DNA from: Fibrobacteria bacterium GUT77
GTDB taxonomy: Bacteria > Fibrobacterota > Chitinivibrionia > Chitinivibrionales > Chitinispirillaceae
Length of the DNA stretch: 5,922 bases
Direction of reading: 5' to 3'
Assembly: GCA_001462255.1 (NCBI GenBank)
Contig: LIUJ01000314.1
Coordinates: forward strand, 1 to 5,922
Numbering within the stretch: the first letter of the stretch is position 1; every line of letters starts with the position of its first letter. The notes beneath the pieces are model-generated. The model saw nothing but the letters and a program-made list of their open reading frames with translations, was not told where the DNA came from and did no database searches. The translations under genes were made by a program, and so were the position numbers. Shown one piece after another: positions 1 through 3,863 of the stretch.

Positions 1-6
1 AGTATC

Positions 7-22
7 GTCGCTACGCGACTTT
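7..22 (+). terminator. Possible short intrinsic terminator of an off-window gene
   Basis: GTCGC (7-11) and GCGAC (15-19) form a perfect 5-bp GC-rich stem around the loop TAC, followed by TTT and then an AT-rich stretch. The stem is short and the T-run is only three bases, so this is a weak candidate. It would suit the end of a plus-strand gene lying left of the window. Confidence 0.25.
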
Positions 23-80
23 ATAATTTATTACACAAATACATGCGACATTGTAACTGTTTAAAAATAAAGTAGCATTA

Positions 81-100
81 ATTTAGTAAAATTTAGTATA
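81..100 (+). repeat. Two tandem 10-bp AT-rich repeats
   Basis: ATTTAGTAAA (81-90) is followed directly by ATTTAGTATA (91-100), differing at one base; a looser third copy with ATTAGCAA follows at 103-110. The 10-bp period equals about one helical turn, which would put the copies on the same DNA face, as in some protein-binding sites. It could equally be low-complexity AT-rich sequence. Confidence 0.35.
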
Positions 101-129
101 TTATTAGCAATACTTTGGGGAGGTAATTT

Positions 130-165
130 ATGGTAGTTGGGGAATGGTTGGGACTGTCTATATAG
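130..165 (+). CDS. Possible 11-codon leader peptide ORF
   Basis: An ATG at 130 opens an 11-codon frame encoding MVVGEWLGLSI and ending at TAG (163-165). The support is its ribosome binding site: GGGGAGG at 117-123 is a strong Shine-Dalgarno match, placed 6 bases before the ATG and better than that of either downstream gene. The peptide shows no run of one amino acid that would mark an attenuator, and no competing hairpins were found. It may be a real mini-ORF, a remnant of a lost gene's translation start, or chance. Confidence 0.25.
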   Translation: MVVGEWLGLSI

Positions 166-166
166 T
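137..166 (+). promoter_or_regulatory. Weak sigma70-like promoter candidate
   Basis: TTGGGG (137-142) and TATAGT (161-166) are separated by 18 bp and share TTG and TAT-A-T positions with the -35 and -10 consensus. Transcription would start around 173, about 30 bases before the ATG at 204. The match is poor at the -35 and the region is AT-rich, so chance is quite possible. If real, it would transcribe both the methyltransferase remnant and the membrane protein gene. Confidence 0.22.
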
Positions 167-189
167 TGTAGTGTTTCACTCTTGATTTT

Positions 190-196
190 AGGAAAG
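190..196 (+). promoter_or_regulatory. Ribosome binding site for the ORF at 204
   Basis: AGGAAAG lies 7 bases before the ATG at 204, a normal spacing. It supports 204 as the start of the remnant and suggests the fragment is still translated. Confidence 0.55.
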
Positions 197-203
197 AATA
201 AAA

Positions 204-653
204 ATGAGAGACAAAGATATTTGTGAAGAAACGGTCTTAAAAAACAAAATAGAACCGGACTTTCTTGATAAACCAACTTGTACCGATATTGTCAAAGAAA
301 TTAATCGAGAACGCAAGGGCAGTTTCTACACGCCAAAGATTTGGGTAGAACTTTCTCAAAAATATATAGCCGACGTTCTCGGCGAGGATTGGCAGGACGA
401 ATACTACGTTTGGGACTGCGCGGCGGGAACCGGAAATCTACTCACCGGTTTAACCAACAAATACAATATTTGGGCGTCCACGTTGGATAAAGCCGACGTT
501 GACGTTATGCACGACAGGATTGAGAACGGGGCTAATTTGCTCGACGACCACGTGTTTCAGTTTGATTTTCTGAACGACGGTTTTGAAAAGTTGCCTAAGG
601 GATTGCAGAAAATCATTAACAAGGATAATCACAATGTCAAAAGACACCGTTAA
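204..653 (+). pseudogene. Truncated N6-adenine DNA methyltransferase (Eco57I/type IIG-like) remnant
   Basis: The 149-residue product matches the start of the catalytic domain of large restriction-modification methylases that transfer a methyl group from SAM to adenine N6. Visible parts are the ERKGSFYTPKIWVELS segment (residues 36-51, containing FYTP), motif I WDCAAGTGN (70-78, SAM binding), a motif II-like STLDKADV (92-99) and FQFDFLND (118-125). In this family the text then runs through a lysine-rich stretch to the catalytic NPPY motif IV. Here recognisable sequence stops at LPKGLQKIIN (130-139) and the frame ends ten residues later, so motif IV and all target recognition are missing. Family members are usually many hundreds of residues long. 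The first 27 or so residues are AT-rich and less family-like, so the 5' end may be damaged too. The ORF has its own ribosome binding site and may still be translated, but methylation activity is not expected. The class is well supported; the exact subtype is not. Confidence 0.8.
621..625 (+). promoter_or_regulatory. Ribosome binding site that fixes the membrane protein start at 634
   Basis: AAGGA sits 8 bases before the ATG at 634. The alternative in-frame ATG at 583 would add 17 residues (MKSCLRDCRKSLTRIIT) that are only the methyltransferase sequence read in another frame. The site lies just after the last recognisable methyltransferase codon, so it probably belongs to the downstream gene's original leader. 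Confidence 0.65.
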
Positions 654-3600
654 CGCGAAGATACCTTCCGTATCGCCCGTATCTTACCTATACTTCACCC
701 TCTTCTTCATATCCGGCATATCCGGTCTGATATACGAATCTATCTGGTCGCAATATTTAAAGCAGTTTCTCGGCCACGCGGCGTACGCTCAGACTTTGGT
801 GTTGGTGATATATATGGGCGGGATGGCGTTGGGATCGTGGTTGGCGGCGATTTGGGCCAATAGGGTTCGGGATTTACTGTTTTGGTACGCCATTGTGGAA
901 ATCGCGCTCGGGGCGCTTGCCCTCGTCTTCCACGACTTTTTCATTCGATATATTGACACCTCATTCTCAACGATACTACCGTTTCTCGGCAATCCGGTAT
1001 TAATATCTCTGTATAAATGGGGTTCTTCGGCGCTCATCATTCTACCGCAATCAATGTTGCTCGGCGCCACGTTTCCGCTTATGGCGGGCGGAATATTGCG
1101 ACGCTTTCCGGGGCTTAGCGGGTACAAGACGTCGTTTATCTATTTTGTCAACACGCTTGGAGCCTCTATAGGAGTGTTGATAAGCGGATTTTACCTCGTA
1201 AGAGAATGGGGGCTTAAAGGAGCCATCATCTCCGGCGGGATGATTGACTTGTTTGTGGGGTTGTCCGTACTCGCGCTCTGTTTGAATGATCGAGCGAGTT
1301 ATGTAGACGGTAATATTGATAATGATAACGCTATCAGCGACAGTATTAATACCGGTATCAATACAAATACCGACAACATCAATACCGGCCTTACCGATAC
1401 CGATGATATCATCCTCGACGACGAATTAAACGACATCTCCGCCATAAACGCCGATAGCAAAGCCATTTTTGCCGTTCCCGATAAACGCGAAGACTACTAT
1501 CCCCTACTCTTCGTGGCCTGCGGCACCGCCGTGGCCTCCTTTATGTACGAAATCGGATGGATACGGATGCTTAGCCTCGTGCTCGGCAGTTCCACGCACT
1601 CCTTCGAACTCATGCTAAGCGCCTTTATCCTCGGCCTCGCCCTCGGCAGTTTCTTTGTCCGCAACAAATTGGACACGGTCAAAAACGCGCCGCGTTTTCT
1701 CGGCATCGCGCAGATAGTAATGGGAGCGAGCGCCATTGCCACGCTCTTTACATACGGCAGCCTCTTTAAGATAATGGTATTTGCCATAGACGCGTTGGAT
1801 AGGAACGCCTCCGGCTACATTCTCTTCAACATCATCAGCCACTTGATTTGCGTGATTACCATGCTCCCTTCCACTATATGCGCCGGAATGGTCATACCGC
1901 TTATCATCAATATGCTTTATAGGCGCGGGTACGGGGAGGCGGCCATCGGCAAGGTTTACGCGGTGAACACCGCCGGCGGGATACTTGGGGTAATAGTCGC
2001 GGTGTGGGGACTAATGGAGCTTACCGGACTCAAATACCTAATTACAATCGGCGGAACCATCGACATGGGTATAGGACTTTACGTGCTCTACAAATTCGCC
2101 GAAACCAAGCAGAGCCTTACGCGCACAATCGCGCAACCGGCTTGCATCATAGTGCTCGTAGCTGCGGTCGCGTTCTCCAAGCTCGATCCCGTGCTCGCCT
2201 CTTCCGGCGTCTTCCGCTACGGAACGATATCCAACGCCAAGCGCGTGGTGGGGCACATAGACGGGAAAACGGCGTCCATCACCCTCTTCAAATCAGGACA
2301 AAGTTTAGTGCTTTCAACAAACGGCAAACCGGACGCAAGCGTGGGGATCAACGAGGAGTACAGCAGCGACGAGTACACCATGGCGTTGCTCGGTTTGCTA
2401 CCCATGAGCGCGCGTAACGAAATACGAACGGCGGCGGTAATCGGCATGGGCGCGGGAATGACGGCGCACTATTTGCTATACGACCCTACATTAGAGAGCC
2501 TCGACGTGGTTGAAATCGAACCGGCTATGGCCAAGCTCGCCAAGAAGATAGGGCATAAGGTGGAGAATACCTTCAACGACCCGCGCTGCCACATACGCTT
2601 CGACGACGCCAAGACGTTTTTCTCGGCGCAAAACCGAACCTACGACGTGATTGTCTCCGAACCCTCCAACCCCTGGGTGAGCGGCGTGTCGAGCCTCTTC
2701 TCGCGGGAATTTTTCAAACATATCCGCAGGCACATAAACGACGGCGGGATACTCGTGCAGTGGTTCCACAAGTACGAGGCCGACGTTACCATACTCGTAT
2801 CCATACTTAAAGCGCTTGGCGAGTCGTTCCCTCAATACGAACTCTACATGACGGGATCCGACTTGATAGTAATAGCCGCCAAAGACGCGGACACCGACAT
2901 CAGCCTAAAGCGCGACGTATTCATGTACGAAACGATATCGAAAAATATGAAAAATATGGGTTTCTCCGGCATTGATGATTTCAACCTAATCCGCTACGCC
3001 GATAAAACGTTTTTTGACCCGATAATCAACACCTACAAAACGACGCCGGCGAACAGCGACTACCACTCATACGTAGACCTTTACGCCGCCAAACACCGTT
3101 TTATGGGCAGCACGGCAAAAGAGATAGACGACATACGGGAGTTCATCGTTCCGATAAAAAAGACGCTACTCGCCGACACGGCGTATCAGGGTTTGATTCC
3201 GACACGAAACTATCCCGACATATACAACTTATACGACATCCACAAGGCAAAGTCTTTGGCCCAAGAGATTGTTTTCAGCGCGAGGGCGGTCAACGACGAC
3301 ACGACGCACGGGGCGCTCTCGGCCTCAATCTTCATACTCGACTACGCCGAGGCGCGACCGCAAATGATAACTTTTTCGCAGATACAAAGCGCCATAACGC
3401 GAATCCTGCAAAAAACGCTGCCGTACCTATCCGCCGAAGAAACACGCGAATTGTGGAACATAATCGAGGGAAAATTGGCAACGCGGGAACTCTCGGAAAC
3501 GGACAGCGAGTGGATGGCCTACTTCAGAGCGCTATGCAACTACGACCTCCCCGAAACGCGACGCCTGTCACTGAATCTATTGCCCATAGAAGCGGACACC

Positions 3601-3786
3601 ATCGCCGACCATTTCAGCAATCAAATGCTCATAGCGTCATTGCTCTTAGCGTCAACGATAACGAACGACGATACGGTGAAAGTGGAACGGGTGTGGGAAA
3701 AGTACGAGGCAAAAAAGAGACCGCCGGCGGCTATACGAGCGGCGCGGGCGGCTTACCGCTACAAAAAAGAAAAACTTAATTTATAG
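634..3786 (+). CDS. Fused polytopic membrane protein / spermidine-synthase-like protein
   Basis: This is a 1050-residue member of the fused MFS-like/spermidine-synthase-like family, whose reaction is not known. The start at 634 is chosen by the AAGGA site and because membrane sequence begins soon after. Residues 16-217 contain about six hydrophobic helices; 218-287 are a soluble Asn/Asp/Thr-rich linker; 290-515 contain a second set of about six helices; 525-750 form a Rossmann domain; about 828-1050 are a mostly helical-looking tail I do not recognise. The cofactor-binding signature is visible: GMGAG (604-608), the acidic VVEIEP (E627, E629) and RFDDA (D657, D658). True spermidine synthases have GGGDG and a catalytic DSSDP loop. 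Here these are GMGAG and SEPSNPW (675-681), so polyamine synthesis should not be assumed; SAM-type nucleotide binding is likely. SEPSNPWVSG followed by LFSREFF is typical of the membrane-fused relatives. With an inner N-terminus and twelve helices, the enzyme domain would face the cytoplasm (inference). The gene overlaps the methyltransferase remnant by 20 bases and may be translationally coupled to it. No frameshift is seen. Confidence 0.82.
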   Translation: MSKDTVNAKIPSVSPVSYLYFTLFFISGISGLIYESIWSQYLKQFLGHAAYAQTLVLVIYMGGMALGSWLAAIWANRVRDLLFWYAIVEIALGALALVFHDFFIRYIDTSFSTILPFLGNPVLISLYKWGSSALIILPQSMLLGATFPLMAGGILRRFPGLSGYKTSFIYFVNTLGASIGVLISGFYLVREWGLKGAIISGGMIDLFVGLSVLALCLNDRASYVDGNIDNDNAISDSINTGINTNTDNINTGLTDTDDIILDDELNDISAINADSKAIFAVPDKREDYYPLLFVACGTAVASFMYEIGWIRMLSLVLGSSTHSFELMLSAFILGLALGSFFVRNKLDTVKNAPRFLGIAQIVMGASAIATLFTYGSLFKIMVFAIDALDRNASGYILFNIISHLICVITMLPSTICAGMVIPLIINMLYRRGYGEAAIGKVYAVNTAGGILGVIVAVWGLMELTGLKYLITIGGTIDMGIGLYVLYKFAETKQSLTRTIAQPACIIVLVAAVAFSKLDPVLASSGVFRYGTISNAKRVVGHIDGKTASITLFKSGQSLVLSTNGKPDASVGINEEYSSDEYTMALLGLLPMSARNEIRTAAVIGMGAGMTAHYLLYDPTLESLDVVEIEPAMAKLAKKIGHKVENTFNDPRCHIRFDDAKTFFSAQNRTYDVIVSEPSNPWVSGVSSLFSREFFKHIRRHINDGGILVQWFHKYEADVTILVSILKALGESFPQYELYMTGSDLIVIAAKDADTDISLKRDVFMYETISKNMKNMGFSGIDDFNLIRYADKTFFDPIINTYKTTPANSDYHSYVDLYAAKHRFMGSTAKEIDDIREFIVPIKKTLLADTAYQGLIPTRNYPDIYNLYDIHKAKSLAQEIVFSARAVNDDTTHGALSASIFILDYAEARPQMITFSQIQSAITRILQKTLPYLSAEETRELWNIIEGKLATRELSETDSEWMAYFRALCNYDLPETRRLSLNLLPIEADTIADHFSNQMLIASLLLASTITNDDTVKVERVWEKYEAKKRPPAAIRAARAAYRYKKEKLNL
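1285..1494 (+). repeat. Low-complexity Asn/Asp/Thr-rich linker coding region with degenerate INTG repeats
   Basis: This codes for residues 218-287 of the membrane protein, between its sixth and seventh helices. INTG occurs at 249-252 and 238-241, with INTNTDN (242-248) between them. At DNA level ATCAATAC occurs twice (1357-1364 and 1378-1385) and ATACCGGTAT (1349-1358) is a perfect 10-bp palindrome. The pattern suggests expansion of a short coding repeat by slippage. The place matches the long central cytoplasmic loop of MFS-type proteins. Confidence 0.55.
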
Positions 3787-3803
3787 GTTCCAAACCAACC
3801 GCC

Positions 3804-3839
3804 AAAACGGTCGACACGGAATACGGAATCGGTCGACCG
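3804..3839 (-). terminator. Likely intrinsic terminator of the FISUMP gene
   Basis: CGGTCGAC (3808-3815) and GTCGACCG (3832-3839) form a perfect 8-bp stem. Read on the minus strand, the stem is followed directly by TTTT (3807-3804) and starts 24 bases past the FISUMP gene's stop codon. The 16-base loop is made of two exact tandem heptamers, ACGGAAT (3816-3822 and 3823-3829), plus CG. On the plus strand no T-run follows the stem, so it is not a good terminator for the membrane protein gene. A dyad for protein binding is an alternative, since CGGTCGACCG (3830-3839) is itself palindromic. Confidence 0.45.
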
Positions 3840-3863
3840 CAGGAGGGCAAACATTGAACTTGC

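Larger units (their letters stand above)
1..203. other. AT-rich intergenic leader upstream of the methyltransferase remnant
   Basis: No long coding frame is convincing here. By hand count about 31% of bases 1-300 are G or C, against 50% in 361-480. The stretch holds a small GC hairpin at its left end, a phased direct repeat (81-100), an 11-codon mini-ORF (130-165) and the ribosome binding site of the next ORF (190-196). A perfect TATAAT lies at 22-27, but its -35 partner would fall at or beyond the left edge, so it cannot be judged. The gene to the left is not visible. Confidence 0.6.

Noticed and set aside
61..276. Minus-strand 71-residue frame across the leader
   Set aside because: It is AT-rich sequence giving hydrophobic and aromatic residues by composition, overlaps the supported start at 204, and matches no family I recognise.
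583..633. Longer start for the membrane protein at the ATG at 583
   Set aside because: The added 17 residues come from methyltransferase DNA in another frame, and the ribosome binding site AAGGA is placed for the ATG at 634.
204..653. Active defence system such as BREX or a functional type IIG enzyme
   Set aside because: Only one methyltransferase fragment is present, without the catalytic NPPY motif, nuclease, specificity region or partner genes.
1300..1420. CRISPR-like or intergenic repeat array
   Set aside because: The repeats are short, degenerate, lie in frame within an intact gene and have no regular spacers.
2004..2417. 137-residue plus-strand frame rich in Arg and His inside the membrane protein gene
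   Set aside because: Composition is typical of an out-of-frame reading of the well-supported gene; no domain motif is visible.
2491..2835. Antisense 114-residue frame opposite the spermidine-synthase-like domain
   Set aside because: It is the complement of a conserved coding region with no recognisable product or start signal.
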